A stretch of DNA of 64,000 nucleotides. Origin: Acanthaster planci (Eukaryota; Echinodermata; Asteroidea; Valvatida; Acanthasteridae). The DNA lies in the NCBI RefSeq assembly GCF_001949145.1, contig NW_019091418.1, forward strand, positions 1,823,406-1,887,405, given 5' to 3'. Positions 13,377 through 25,415 of the stretch are shown in pieces (the stretch's first letter is position 1; every line of letters starts with the position of its first letter). The notes below the pieces were generated by a model, which saw only the letters and a list, made by a program, of their open reading frames with translations, searched no databases and was not told where the DNA came from. The translations under genes and the position numbers were made by a program.

Positions 13377-15464
13377 GTTGGAACGATGCCGTTTTAGAAT
13401 CTTTGAAATATGAAATCTGTCTTAAGCCGGAGTATTGTTTTACTTAATTCATGAAACTGTAAAAGTTCCCGCAAATTACCATATTCTACAATGCTGTCAA
13501 AGGGCTCAGAGCTCGTCTGTTTATCTCTTTGGATTGATTACTGTTAACTATTCTCTATCTTTTCTTTTCAGCAAAGACCCATTCAGAGGTCCTTCTGTAC
13601 GACTCTGCGAGACGAGACTCACTGGAAATGTCTAATCCTCTCCTTGCTTATGTACGGTAGCCTGACGGTCATTCTGTGGTGTGAGCTGACCACCGTGGAA
13701 GTGGTAGCCTACACATACCGAGGCAGTCCGGTTCCTATGCACGATAGCCCCTGCGAAGATGGCTACATGTACATTCCAGTGGCCTTCCTGGTTCTTCTCT
13801 ATCTCGTCTACCTCTTGGAGTGCTGGTACAGCGAAATCAGAATCGAGATCTTCTATAAGGAGGACACCAGGACGGTCTATGACCGAATCCGCCGGATACG
13901 TGAGTCTTTTCCCGTGGTATGGTGGAGGGCGATTTCCTACCACTACAACAGACACACTCGACAAGTGACTCGCTATCGCCATGGGGATACCTACACCACC
14001 ACACAAGAGTACTTCGAGCGGATCAACACTCACTCCGCGGCCAGTGCGTTTGACTTCACAGAGTGTGGGGTCAAGGACGTGTCCAAGCACCTGATTGACC
14101 TGGAGGAGTTCCCTATCACTCGCGTCAGCTTCAGCAAGAACTTCATGTTCTTGAACGAGGAGTCAGAGTACGACTACCTGTCGCAGCGGGCCCGATTCTT
14201 CGGCGAGAATGACGGCCGTGACGAGAACATGGAGACGCGTGAGGGTCTGACGCTGACGGACGTTGAATTCACGGACGATATGATTTCCTATGCCTACACA
14301 CCAGATAAGCTTCCTTGGTATTACTCCATGTCCGTCTTCTGGGCCATGTCTTTCATAATGCTCTCCTGGCCGTACAGGCTGATAGTGTCTTACAAAACAG
14401 CCGTGGTGGACTACCAAATCGAGAAGCTGTTTGGTACCAACTACTCCACCGGCATGCTGTCAATGGAGCACTGGAACGGGGAGACTATGCATCTAACACG
14501 GGTAAGCAATGTTGGCAGCAACTGCAGCCTGGAATCTATGATACGAGGAAACCGCCACGTCGTTCCTAGCTACTCGGAGGCGGTTCTCATGGACCTTGCT
14601 AACGGGAACGTCCCCCGGGCTGGTCAGACTCCTAACGGTAACACACCTTTGGCTGCGTCGAGAACAAGGAGCGTCGGTGGAAGTGATGGATTCCTTGCTA
14701 ACGGAGTGCATGGCGCCGTTACCAATAACAGTGGTTCAAGGAGGAGTAATGTTCGACGACTGTTTTCGTTCGCTAATGCAAAGAGATCAGCCACGGCTCC
14801 TCTTCACGGCAGTGGTGTTCTCAGTGGTCGCAGCAGCCCTTCGCTTCGTGCCATTGGCGCGTCGGCTCATTTATTGATAACTAAAGACCGTTTGAAGGGG
14901 GCATCAAACGGTCATGCATCACCCATAAGCATCCAGCTAACTCCTACCATCAATGGCATCGGAGGGATACACCTGAGCGGGACAAGCATAACTCCCAAAA
15001 CACAAATACCCAACGTCAAAGCCGAACAGATGAACAGAGCAGCCGCTAGTGCAGTGTCTCCTAGACAAGAGACATCCTTCGCTGCAAAAGCTGCTACTAC
15101 GTCTTCTTCCACCGAAGTGCAGACAAACAACACGAAGAAGCGACCGACTTCCTTGCCGCTGTGTGTCAGCAACGCCGAGACCGTCATTGAGAATTGCGTT
15201 AACCAGCAATGTTTGCCGTCTTGGGTTGTGGTTGATGAGCACCAGGGAGTACGGACCGTCATCCAGCAACCTCAGGCCACCCAGGCTCCTACGGAGAACC
15301 ACCTAGTGTCCCACCACCAACCTGCCATGCCAGAGGATCCCCCTCCGGCATACGAAGTAGCACTGGAGATGGAGGTACCACCAATGAGCGCGGATCATGA
15401 ACGTCCAGTAGAGCCGGAAAATCAGCCACAGCAGTCAAGAATTAACATGGAAACCTCACTCTGA
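13266..15464 (+). CDS. TMEM151: TMEM151-family multi-pass membrane protein (2 coding exons)
   Basis: The spliced coding sequence is 13266-13376 joined to 13572-15464, giving 667 residues. Recognition rests on several family-specific stretches: QRPIQRS then HWKCLILSLLMYG around the first membrane segment (about 55-80), GYMYIPVAFLVLLYLVYLLECW in the second (about 101-122), the block WWRAISYHYNRHTRQVTRYR followed by GDTYTTTQ, then CGVKDVSK, SQRARFF, and a third segment ending SWPYRLIVSY (about 286-311). After this come EKLFG and HVVPSYSEAV, both as I remember the vertebrate proteins. The remaining 280 or so residues are Ser/Asn/Thr-rich and low in complexity, but end near a PPAY motif (residues 628-631) that matches a PPCY in human TMEM151A. 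The start has an excellent context, agccATGG. The biochemical role of the family is unknown; human TMEM151A is linked to paroxysmal kinesigenic dyskinesia. Assignment to the A or B paralogue is not meaningful outside vertebrates. Confidence 0.95.
13572..15464 (+). CDS. TMEM151: TMEM151 coding exon 2 (terminal)
   Basis: Preceded by a strong pyrimidine tract and acceptor, tcttttcttttcag, ending at 13,571. The first codons give QRPIQRSF, exactly where the conserved family sequence resumes, so translation does not begin inside this exon. The frame stays open for 630 codons to TGA. A potential donor, ACGG|GTAAGC near 14,502, lies within the coding sequence but the conserved frame continues through it, so it is probably unused. 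Confidence 0.93.
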   Translation, partial: QRPIQRSFCTTLRDETHWKCLILSLLMYGSLTVILWCELTTVEVVAYTYRGSPVPMHDSPCEDGYMYIPVAFLVLLYLVYLLECWYSEIRIEIFYKEDTRTVYDRIRRIRESFPVVWWRAISYHYNRHTRQVTRYRHGDTYTTTQEYFERINTHSAASAFDFTECGVKDVSKHLIDLEEFPITRVSFSKNFMFLNEESEYDYLSQRARFFGENDGRDENMETREGLTLTDVEFTDDMISYAYTPDKLPWYYSMSVFWAMSFIMLSWPYRLIVSYKTAVVDYQIEKLFGTNYSTGMLSMEHWNGETMHLTRVSNVGSNCSLESMIRGNRHVVPSYSEAVLMDLANGNVPRAGQTPNGNTPLAASRTRSVGGSDGFLANGVHGAVTNNSGSRRSNVRRLFSFANAKRSATAPLHGSGVLSGRSSPSLRAIGASAHLLITKDRLKGASNGHASPISIQLTPTINGIGGIHLSGTSITPKTQIPNVKAEQMNRAAASAVSPRQETSFAAKAATTSSSTEVQTNNTKKRPTSLPLCVSNAETVIENCVNQQCLPSWVVVDEHQGVRTVIQQPQATQAPTENHLVSHHQPAMPEDPPPAYEVALEMEVPPMSADHERPVEPENQPQQSRINMETSL

Positions 15465-15799
15465 CGAACTTTGACTCTATTTTGTACACGTGTTGTAAAA
15501 CACATTGATTTAAGACGTCTTAATGTGCTTCCATTTTTGCAGCTAAAATGGAACTCCTTTGAGACTGGTCAACACATTTGTATTCTTGTTGAAATAGCAA
15601 AGCAGATCATATTCTTCGATAGGTTGTGAACAAGTTCGCATTGTATATGGGGAGAGGGGCTTGACCCTTGACGGCAGCATCTGTCAAGATGCTTTTTCAA
15701 GTGTTCTCCACATGATTGTGCCAGACAGAAGATGCAGGAAGATGAGGCGGCCAAAAGGTCTGAGATGTTGGAATAGGGGAACTACTTGCTCAGTGTACC

Positions 15800-15805
15800 A
15801 ATAAA
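15800..15805 (+). terminator. candidate polyadenylation signal of TMEM151
   Basis: AATAAA lies 336 bases after the TMEM151 stop codon and is the first canonical hexamer I found on this strand downstream. A second one, at about 15,961, could serve as an alternative. Confidence 0.5.
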
Positions 15806-17390
15806 AGAGCTCTGTCAAATATTTTTTTATTATTGTTTTTATCGCCAAATTTAGCCCAAGAACAATAGAGCCCCAGAAAAGCTGGATACGAAAAGTGAGT
15901 AGCCCAAACAAAACAAGCACAGCGGCGAAACAAAACGAATACTACTAAGAAAATTTTGACGAATAAACGTAAGATTGTAAACTTCGTACAGCCCTGCTAT
16001 TGCATTCCGCTCTTCAAACCAAAAGTGTCAAATGAGCAGAAGTTCTGACGCTATCAACACTTCAAATTGTGTTGTCGATTATTTTAAAATAACAAAATGT
16101 TGAACTTAAAATATGTGAATTATCTTTATAGAGGATAAAGGGTAAACTATCCTAGGAAATGGACACATTTTAGCTATGTTATATTTGACATTTGTGAGAG
16201 TACAGCCGCAGTCACTCACTGCGCGCTTAATAATATGTTTAGATCTACATGTAATAGTTTTAGCGTGCTAAAGATATATTTTAAATTAACAATCAGCATG
16301 AAAGTCTATCACATCATTTACTCTGTAAAATAAAGAAGTCACCATCAGTCTTTCGTATAGTTGATATCAAGATTCACGCCTACAACTATTGCGACATTCA
16401 GTTTAATGTTCCACTCTTATAAACAAACACCAACACAGATACAACATATATTTCCTATATATTTCTAAGGGTTTGATATCCGTTTTAAATGAAGGACACG
16501 TTTTTACAGACATACACATAGACAGTTTGTTTTGTACGCAGAAAGGACTTTTCAAATGCCAGGCCACTGGCCTATTCCCGTGCAATGAGTGTTATTTCTC
16601 AGTTTTAAGCTGCATCACTTTTGTTCATTAAATTACGTAGTGGGACTGTTCGTCTTAAGACACGTCTTGTTTTTATATATGATCAAGTAAAAATTATTAA
16701 AAACGCTAACTTGTCAGTCATTCTAGGGAAATTAAGCAGCTCTTGGAAACTTGGCAAATATTACAAACTTGCATGAAGTTCTCGATCACTTGTTGCATGT
16801 ATTTAAACACAATGCTGACACACAAAAACACAGGAAGAATTTCAGGAAAAGGAGTTCTTCACCATCAATATTGAAGTTGGATTGTTGTTGTCGAGCGGCA
16901 CAAGCAAATTTCTAAAAGCAAAGCCAAGTCGATAGTATTGGCATGCTCAACATCACTACAATATGTAATTGCATTCCAATAGTTCTACAATTAATACAAT
17001 TGTCATTGAAATTATCGTGTAAGTTCTCTTGCCATGGTGAAGTAGTCGAATGAATTAAATCAGTCACTATAATTAGGAATCTTTTAAACTTTATTATGAA
17101 TGGCCACACTCACAAGGTAGCTGACATTTCAGGAGAGGTGTCTGAATGCAAAGCCTGAAAATGACGGAAGTAGAACAAAGTTACCGTAGGTTTTGATAAA
17201 TACTCCGTGAATAGTATCTCTTAGGCCTATTGGACATATGTTCGGTTATAGGAATCTATGCAAGTCAGGGAGCAAGACCGGCAATAACGGGAATTAAGAA
17301 TGACGTTAGCTTACTTTGGTATGGAAAAAACAGGCTTCTACAAAATGGGAATTAAGTACGCCGTTGTTGTTTTGATTGTAATTGATTTTT
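15806..17390. other. non-coding, no gene recognised
   Basis: AT-rich sequence with no supported gene; the few open frames are short and lack motifs. Confidence 0.6.
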
Positions 17391-17670
17391 TTTAATGAAT
17401 TAAATGTTCCTGATAGGGTGCAAGAGACCAGACGTAGTTGTACGTGTATTTTTGATTAATAGGCCTATGTGTTTATTTTTACAATTTTATTGCAAGTTGT
17501 ATGGTAACATTCAGTCTGCGTTTGCACTCCATTGTGCGGCTTTCATCTTCCTCTTAAAAATGAGTTTAAGAAAATCAGTAGAAACATTTTCTAATAAACT
17601 GGTCCAAAACAGTTTATTACCAACATCAATTGCGTTGCCTATGCAGAGATTCACTGTTTGCTACTTCACT
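17391..17670 (+). repeat. dispersed repeat, copy A
   Basis: This block is clearly related to 21,662-21,935 in the same orientation. Shared landmarks in order are tttaatgaattaa, tgtacgtgtatt, gcggctttcat, agtagaaacattt, caataaact or taataaact, and ttcactgtttg. The copies differ by many substitutions and small indels, so they are old. No coding frame is conserved between them. Confidence 0.75.
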
Positions 17671-20600
17671 ATTTTGTGTTATTTCTTTATTCTTTTCAAA
17701 TGTTTTTACTTGGAGTTTGAGGAGACACTAATTAATGACAAGAAGAGTTTAAAAGGCGTTTTTTTACCTACGTCTTACCAAGAGACCTGAGGAAAAAAAT
17801 TGTTTGAATGGATAGATTTCATTATTATCGAGCCCATGTAGCTCAACACAAACCTCGAACCATCCTATATGCAAACTACGGAGGCCTTGTACCCTTGTCT
17901 GGCTCCGCCGCCTTTCTAAAATTAAGTTCACATGCAGCTCGCTGTGTTTCTTCTGGCTTATAATTAGCTGTTTTTCCCTTGTCCATACAATCGCTTCAAA
18001 TGTTAGCCCCAGGCAAAACCCACCTTGGAAAAGAACGAGTGTTTTCATACTCTAGGCAGTTATATTCTTTTCTATCGTATCAATCTGCTTGCAGCATCCG
18101 CTGTCAAGCGAACCAAGTGGAAAGGGGAAAATAAGAAAGTCTAGAGTATCAACGCCTTTGCCTCAAGATCAAATTAGCGCAAATCTTCGGCGGGGAAAAC
18201 TTGTCACAATATTTTTGGAAGGTGTGCAGGGAAGTTTTGTTCTAGAGTACTGCCTGGAGATCTCTATATGGGTCCTCGAAAAAGCGCTGCAGCACAGGCA
18301 AGCTGTACGAGAGGGTAACATCGTAATTAAATCAGTCGTGCTGGGAAAGCGGACGAAGAGAGCTAACAAAATTGAAGAAGACGGATCGGCCATCTTGAAT
18401 CGGATGGCGGATGCCTCGCAGAAGGAAACCACACTGTCGTGGAGAAACAGGAACGCATTTGCCCTCGTCCCACCTCAAAAGTACCATTGATGCTCTTCTT
18501 TTACAGCTATAAGTTTTGTCCAAATAATGGAGGGGGGGAGGGAAGACATCAAATAGTTAGAAAAAATGCATAATTACATACATTTATTTATATATCGTAT
18601 GCATAAATTATATTATTCAGATATATAACAGTAAACAAGAAAGATTATTCTTGTGCACATTTTCTCGAATGAATGAGGTGAAAGAGCTGAAATTTCAAAG
18701 TTTATACAAGTCGAGTAAGAGTTTGTCTTGATATTGGCATTTTCTAGCGCTGCGTTACTATTAAAACACGGTCTCGATTCTCACTGCTTCCCTGTGGGTC
18801 CACTCGGTCAAGGTCGCGGAGTGCTTGATTAGATGGGGAAAGCTAAAGCAAACAGCAGTTTCGTGGACTAAATCCCGCGGTCGAGGTTAATTTCCAGTGA
18901 CACTTGGCTTTGCTCAGATCGATTCTACCTTTCCCCCATCTTTTCGCAGCCACTGGAGCGGGAAAATAAACTAATTCCTTTGGCCTTGCAGCATGCTGCA
19001 TGGACACTTCTGACGGGGCAGAAGAAAAAATGGCATGCCGCCTGACGGACGAATTCAGGCAATTTTTGCGAGGCAGAAATGGATAGTTGCCCGCCAACTA
19101 CCACAGGAATGTACATGTATTGATTTTTGTGTCGAGGTTCCTTCGCATTCCCCAACCTCGTCTAATCTTTTTATAAGATTTGATAGCTGAGACGAAAGAA
19201 AAATCAGTGCATTTATACCAGATTCGTAATATTCAGAACCGAACCTTTGCGTTTAAATTGTTTGTAGTTTTATAATTTTTTTTTCAGTTTACTTGTGTGT
19301 GGGAACACTTAAATTAAAATAATTTTGATAACCATTGCCAGTTTTGTCTTTGTTTTGTATAACTTCGGTACTTTTGGAGAGATGGCGAACGTTCCTTCCT
19401 CCTCACAAACGACCTCATAAGAAAGCAGAATTCTTGAAACCTTGAAAAACGGTAATGTATCTGCTCAAAAGGTGCGTTTTTGGTGCACTACGGTATCCCA
19501 TTTTGTGACACATATTAGGATGCGCTTAGGCAGAGTTTGAGCGGCTTGTTCTCGTACGTTCACGAACAGCTCGTTTATTGCTCTTTGGTCAGCCGCTCGA
19601 ACGCCAGGAACGTACCATCATTTGTCAATAAAGCAACATGAGGCTTGGAGGCATCCATGTTCTGTTTCAAAGTTAATATTTGAATTTTTAGGCTGCCCCC
19701 TCTCCTATTTAAAAGGAACATTTATTTCTGTGTGATGGAAAATTACTAACATTATGTTTACAAACCTTCCGCATCGTCTTCAGATTTGTCGGCCATCTTG
19801 CTATTTTGCAACTCGCTATTAAATCGAAATGCTGTATGTTTTTCCCTGCGTTCGTGCAAAACCCTGACGAAGAGACGATGTGTGATCCTGTTCCGAGAAT
19901 AGTGTTCTTGAGTCGGGTTTCCCCCGTTGAATTCGTGCTCGAGAAAAAGAAACCCACGTCAAGAACAGCTACCGTCTGAACTCGACCTTAGAGTAAGGTT
20001 TGAACATGAGCTTCAGGAACGAACGAGAGAGTGTGTACTCTTAACTAACATCTCCCTTTGGGCTAATCATTTTCAATGTTCTGTTTTTAATGCACGCGTA
20101 CAAGGTTGGCAGGCGTAGACTGTCCCCGGTCCGCCATCATTGCCGATTGGCACATATTTTCTGCTGTTCACTGTACAGTTTGAAATACGGAGATGACATT
20201 ACATACAGCAATTGGCCGCGTGAATGATTGACAAAGAAAATTTAAAATAGGAAATTGCTGTTAGGAATGTAAGGAGAGTTGGACGTGCCGTCGCAGGATA
20301 AGGGATGCCTTTGCGGTTGTTTCTCTCTTTACCAGTGCTACAGAAAACTGCATTAGACTATCCTATTACAAATGTACCGGTATCTAATTTCCGATGGACT
20401 GCAAGTTAAAAGCACATCAAGTCAGAAAAATCGATATTCTTGAGCCTGATATGGCGAAAAGGCTTTTGAATAATGAATTAATGATTTTAGGCCTATATGG
20501 CTTCTTACATTCATTAGGCACGAAAACTACTTGTGAGGTACACACGTAATGATTTTGTTGGATTTTAAAAATACATGCATAAGTTACAAGTTTGCTGATG

Positions 20601-21661
20601 ACATTAAAAAAAAGCATAAAAATAAGTGTTGAAACTGAAATTCATTTGTCAAAGTCATTTTATTAAATGTTCTCCATCATGCAATCATGTATGCACCCTG
20701 TATCCTACTGCGAGGCATCGGAGATTGCAATAAAGATAAAGGGAACCGCAGTAGTTTAACCTCAGGGTGGTGCAACAGAAACGCATGATGACGAATAGAT
20801 CTGATAGCTAGGACTAAAACGCCCGCGCCAAGGACTCAACTTTATTGGCAAGCAGAGGCGTTACTATCTGCCTGCAAGACGGCAGGTAGTGTTATCCTGG
20901 GGTGACAATGTCACCTTCTCCTCCTGTTGCTCCAAGAAGTGAACTGATGATGGTGCCTGGATCATCCATTAACGTGCCCAGTGTCCCCCCCTCCCATTTT
21001 CTCTCCGTTCACGCCAGCTCGATTCATCGAGCCGTGCATGCTGGTCATGTATGTGTTCCAGGAAGTATCTAATAGACCACCCAAGCGTACCCCCGACCCA
21101 TCGAGTATTATTGCCAAGACCCTCACTTCTGAACTACCGCGCCAACAATTATAGCTATGGCTATCGCGAACAGCTTGGTAAATAATGGTACGCCCAACGG
21201 AGCATTAGGCACACACCACGTCCTCACATCGAAGGCTCACGTTTCACATTTTGAACCATTCAGGGACATTTATTATGAAATTGCTTGTATTTGGGCGTGC
21301 ACTGAATTTAATCTGACCTGCGGTATGACGGCATCCCACAAAACTATTACACTAGCGCAAACACGAACGCACAAAAGTAGTGATCAAACTGAAATATGAA
21401 TTAACTGGCATATAATGCATCCATTAATCATGCAATTACTTTACTGATAATGGTTTAATATCTACGTTTTGTGAACAAGCTGTGAGGAGAAACTTAATAT
21501 GTGAACTTGTTTGCGATGCGCCAGTGGGTTTCGAAAAAAAAAACAATACATGGGTGGATCTAGGATTCAGGGTACCGTACATTGTGGTCCTCCATCCTGT
21601 TCCATTTTCTGGAGGCTCTTTGAATAACACAAGGAGAACCCTTCGATGTAAATAATTGTTC
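17671..21661. other. non-coding, no gene recognised
   Basis: The largest open frame (18,089-18,490 plus) is also open on the minus strand and shows no domain. Segments at 19,380-20,150 and 20,820-21,130 are somewhat richer in GC but have no protein signature. Confidence 0.55.
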
Positions 21662-21935
21662 TTTAATGAATTAAGTGTCCTTGGTAGGGTATAACAGACC
21701 GGACGTAATTGTACGTGTATTCATTATTGATAACAAAACGTTGCAAGTCGTATGATACACTCAGTCTAAATTTGCATTCCACATACGACTGCGCGGCTTT
21801 CATTTTCCTTTAAAAATCTTGTCAAGAAACTTTTCCAGTAGAAACATTTCCCAATAAACTGGCCCAAAACAATGGAATAAAAATAGACAATGAATTGCGT
21901 TGTCTAAACAGAAGTTTCACTGTTTGTAACTTCAA
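21662..21935 (+). repeat. dispersed repeat, copy B
   Basis: Direct-orientation partner of 17,391-17,670, about 4.27 kb away, with the same ordered landmarks but an internal deletion near the middle relative to copy A. It may be one family of interspersed element or an old local duplication. Confidence 0.75.
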
Positions 21936-24900
21936 GTCAAAGCTGTCCCTTTTGATTATGTCAAGATATTTTCAATATATTTTGGAATATGTCTAATTAT
22001 TTAAAGATATCTTGTAAAACCTTGGACATTTTAGAAGCCTTTGATTGATGAGTTTAAGATATCGTAAAATCCATCTGGAGGCCACGCTGATGTTCAGCTT
22101 CAAGCAATAGAGCCTGAAAGTTGACCCCTGATTGCACGCTTCCGGAACCTTTCGATAGGAAATATAACATGCAGAGATTTTGTAATATTTTTTCGTTCAG
22201 TTAGTTCCAACTCGGAAAAGGGACTTTGGAATATAATTGCTAGTATATCAATACACGAAGAACAGTGAAATGCGGCAGTCTCGCACGCAGATGAACATTT
22301 TCGGTTTGAAATTTCATGGTAGTCCGGCGGTAAAAGCCGAAATAAAAACAGATCAAAATATAAAAATACACAATCTTACAATTTATAAGCAATAAACTTA
22401 AAGCAGCATTCTACTTCATTTACGAAAGACTCTAATATTTTATCTAACCTTTGCTGACAACAACTGCGTGATGTCAACTCAACGGAATCTAGAACCTATC
22501 GACTACAAGTAGGTAAATCTTTGCAATGTTGTACAATCTCGTTTTCACGCAAGTGCGGGAAGTGAAAACAAACGTGCACGAACACGGAGACCTAGGTACG
22601 ATATCGCCGGAAGTAAAAGGTCGTTAAAAAATCATTTTTACCTATCTCCATGTGACTTTTCCTAAATATTACTCGAGGAAGACAAAGGTAAAATACCAAC
22701 ATGAGGGTTTTATAAAATGGTTTCAGTAAGGAATTATTTTTCCCAAATTATCGAAGGTAATAGGATGGCACAATGTGAAATTCCCATAGGCAGACCGCGC
22801 AAGGGTTCCGGAAGCTCGCTGCGTAACCTTTTACTGTCAGTCTCTATTTTATTTTAGTTGAAATTAAATTCTGTTTAGTTGTGCTCTTTGGTCTAACGTA
22901 TCGCTTGATTGGACATCCTTATGAAAGTGAAAGTTACGTGGGGGTAAAATGTTATGAGGGTAAAATGTATTCCATGTAAAATTCTTCCAAAGACCCTTAA
23001 CTAAAAACGACTGTGGTAACTTGCGACTCATATTGTTAAGTCTGGTCGTGAACACCTATACACAATTTTCAATTCTAATTATAAGCTTTTAACCTTGTCC
23101 TGGTCTAACAGTGCAATTCTAATAAAACCCGACACAAAACTAAACAACAAAATTAAATGGACATCACTTTGTCTTCTAACAAAATTTGCCTTTCTTCTCC
23201 AGCGCCTGATATAGAAAGAATACACCTTAACCCGCACTTGTGAGTTTCATCGTTGAAAAGAACTTTTTCAAATGATTATTTTTTAACGCCCGTAACTCGA
23301 GTTACACTTGCGTGCAGCTCTAAACGCCATATTTGCTTTGTCAATTTGAGACTGGTGACAAATTCACCGCAACCCTGGATGCCGAGCAATCATTTGTCAA
23401 CAAGCGCGACTCTTGTAGACGCAAAAATTATTATGTAAAACACGTACTATTTGATTAAACTTTGGGGGCAGCCCCACCTTGAGTGCCTGTGACTTGGAAC
23501 CAATTTATCTTCCTGTCCAACATGTCTGCTTTGTTAATGTCGGGTCGTGGGACAATTAATTCATTCAGCCACAGCCCGGGGAGTAATGAACTGAGTAATT
23601 ATAGGTGCGTCCATCTGATAGCTTTGCTCTTTTGCCCGGGACAGATCTGATGAAATTCTTCAGTGATCAATTACCACAGGGAGTTTTTGTCCTTCGTAAA
23701 GTGCATTTGGTGACCGCACGAACAAACAAACCTGTGAAGACAGTGTCTATGTTGAGTGAGACGCCATCCACTTCTATTTGGTAATAAACTTATGAAACAG
23801 TTTGCATGAGAAAAAATAGGTGTCACACTGGCTTGAAGAAAGCTGCAAAACGCCCGTGTAAGCATCATGCTTGTACGGACAGCCATTTAATGACATAACT
23901 CGGCATAACTTACTGCACTTCTTAACATTGAATCTTTATCCTGACTGGTCATTTCTTAGCAACAGCAAAGCTCATTGTTGTGATGCAGGATTTTTCCCCC
24001 CGTAACTTCTCCTTGGGTGTCTTGTAAGTAGGTGTTGAAACAGCATGTCCCAAACTACAGCAGTGGTGCTGCAAACCAGCCTGATTGTCTTAGTATTGCA
24101 GGTAGCCTACACTTTACTACCTAATCGGCCAACGAAGTGTAGCCAAATTGTCCCTGTCAGTCCACCGTTCCTAAATTGTGAAAGATGTTGGCGGGATTTC
24201 AAAGAAACCTAGCCCGGGGACGTCCAGTGGGACGGATAAGAAACTGAGAAAAAAATGAAAATGAATCCCCTTCTGCTCCAGGTGGTGAGCTTTCATGTAT
24301 ACCGCGGAGTCTCAGGGGGAAAGGAAAGCATGATAACGTGAGGCTAGGCGTTGTGCAACAGCATGCTCTCTGGAGGAGAACGGGGGCATTTCATTTTCAT
24401 GAACTACCCGCTGACGACAAATTATGATTGCGCAAGGTTTAATGCAATTATGTCGAACACTAGAGACCGTTTTGGCACGTGTAACAATATGCGCATCGTC
24501 GTCGGTTTCAGTGACTTAACAAGAATATAAATTGACTCATATATACTTAATTTGAAGAAAATAATGAAAGAATCTGGACTTCCTTTGCCTCTAATCTTTG
24601 ACTTGCAAGAAACTATGTAGCTACTTGATGGCTATTTTAAAACCTCCCCTCTGGTGATGATACAACTTAAGCCTTCTCCTTTGAATCTGTACATACGATA
24701 CTGATCTTGGCAAGTGGTGGCATAGGCTGAGGAGTGGACCGCTCAAAACGAGGAGACATCGTCGGTCACGGCCGGATAGCATTTTCCGTTCCCCAAAAGC
24801 ACCGTCCTGCTTCCGTCGAGACCTCAATCAACGGCTTATTAAAAAGTAATCTTTCATTAAGTCTGAAGCCGGGAAGAGGTGAAACATACTAACACAAAGC

Positions 24901-24962
24901 ACTTGCAAACTAAATTTTGCCAATTTTGAGTCATAGATGTACCAGTCAAGTTTTTTGACATA
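21936..24962. other. non-coding, no gene recognised
   Basis: No supported gene. A short local duplication, ggggtaaaatgttatg then gggtaaaatgtatt, is visible near 22,940. Otherwise unremarkable. Confidence 0.6.
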
Positions 24963-25415
24963 TATCATGTATATATATCATGACTAGCGACTCGACTTGG
25001 ACTCGAGTCGCTATTTTTGTGGCTCGTGACTTAACTTATAAGTATTAGTTGTTGGCTTGTGACTTGACTTGGAGTTGCACTTTATGACTTATTACCAACG
25101 CAAGTTACAAAACTACTCAATCAGACCCACTGAAGTTTTAAATTACGCCTATCAACTTACGCCTTGGGTTCTTAAAATAATCAGGGTAAGACTTCGTTCG
25201 GCTTTCTATTTTGGTCTTGTCTGCCCAAGGCCACGTCTAAATCACTTGGCTGTGGCTTGAAATCATACATCGCGCGATTTGACTCGTATTTGGACAAAAA
25301 GACTTTTGACCTGCTTGTGTATAAACCAAATTGACTTGTGACTTGATTTGACCTGTGATCAAAGGACTTGTGACTTGATTGGTGACTTGGCTTGGACTTG
25401 CAAAAATTGACTTGC
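24963..25415. repeat. degenerate minisatellite based on GACTTG
   Basis: Words such as gacttgacttgg, cttgtgacttg and gactcgacttgg recur many times in two clusters (about 24,980-25,070 and 25,310-25,415), with non-repetitive sequence between them. The unit is irregular, roughly 5-17 bases long, which points to an old, decayed tandem array. Confidence 0.7.

Noticed and set aside
13644-15464. TMEM151 frame beginning at 13,644 as a single-exon gene
   Set aside because: Position 13,644 is TTG, and the conserved family sequence continues upstream to 13,572, directly after a strong acceptor. A first exon with a good start lies 195 bases before it.
18089-18490. 133-codon plus-strand frame that follows a gcag acceptor-like site
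   Set aside because: The opposite strand is equally open and the peptide shows no family feature, so the open frames probably reflect local composition.
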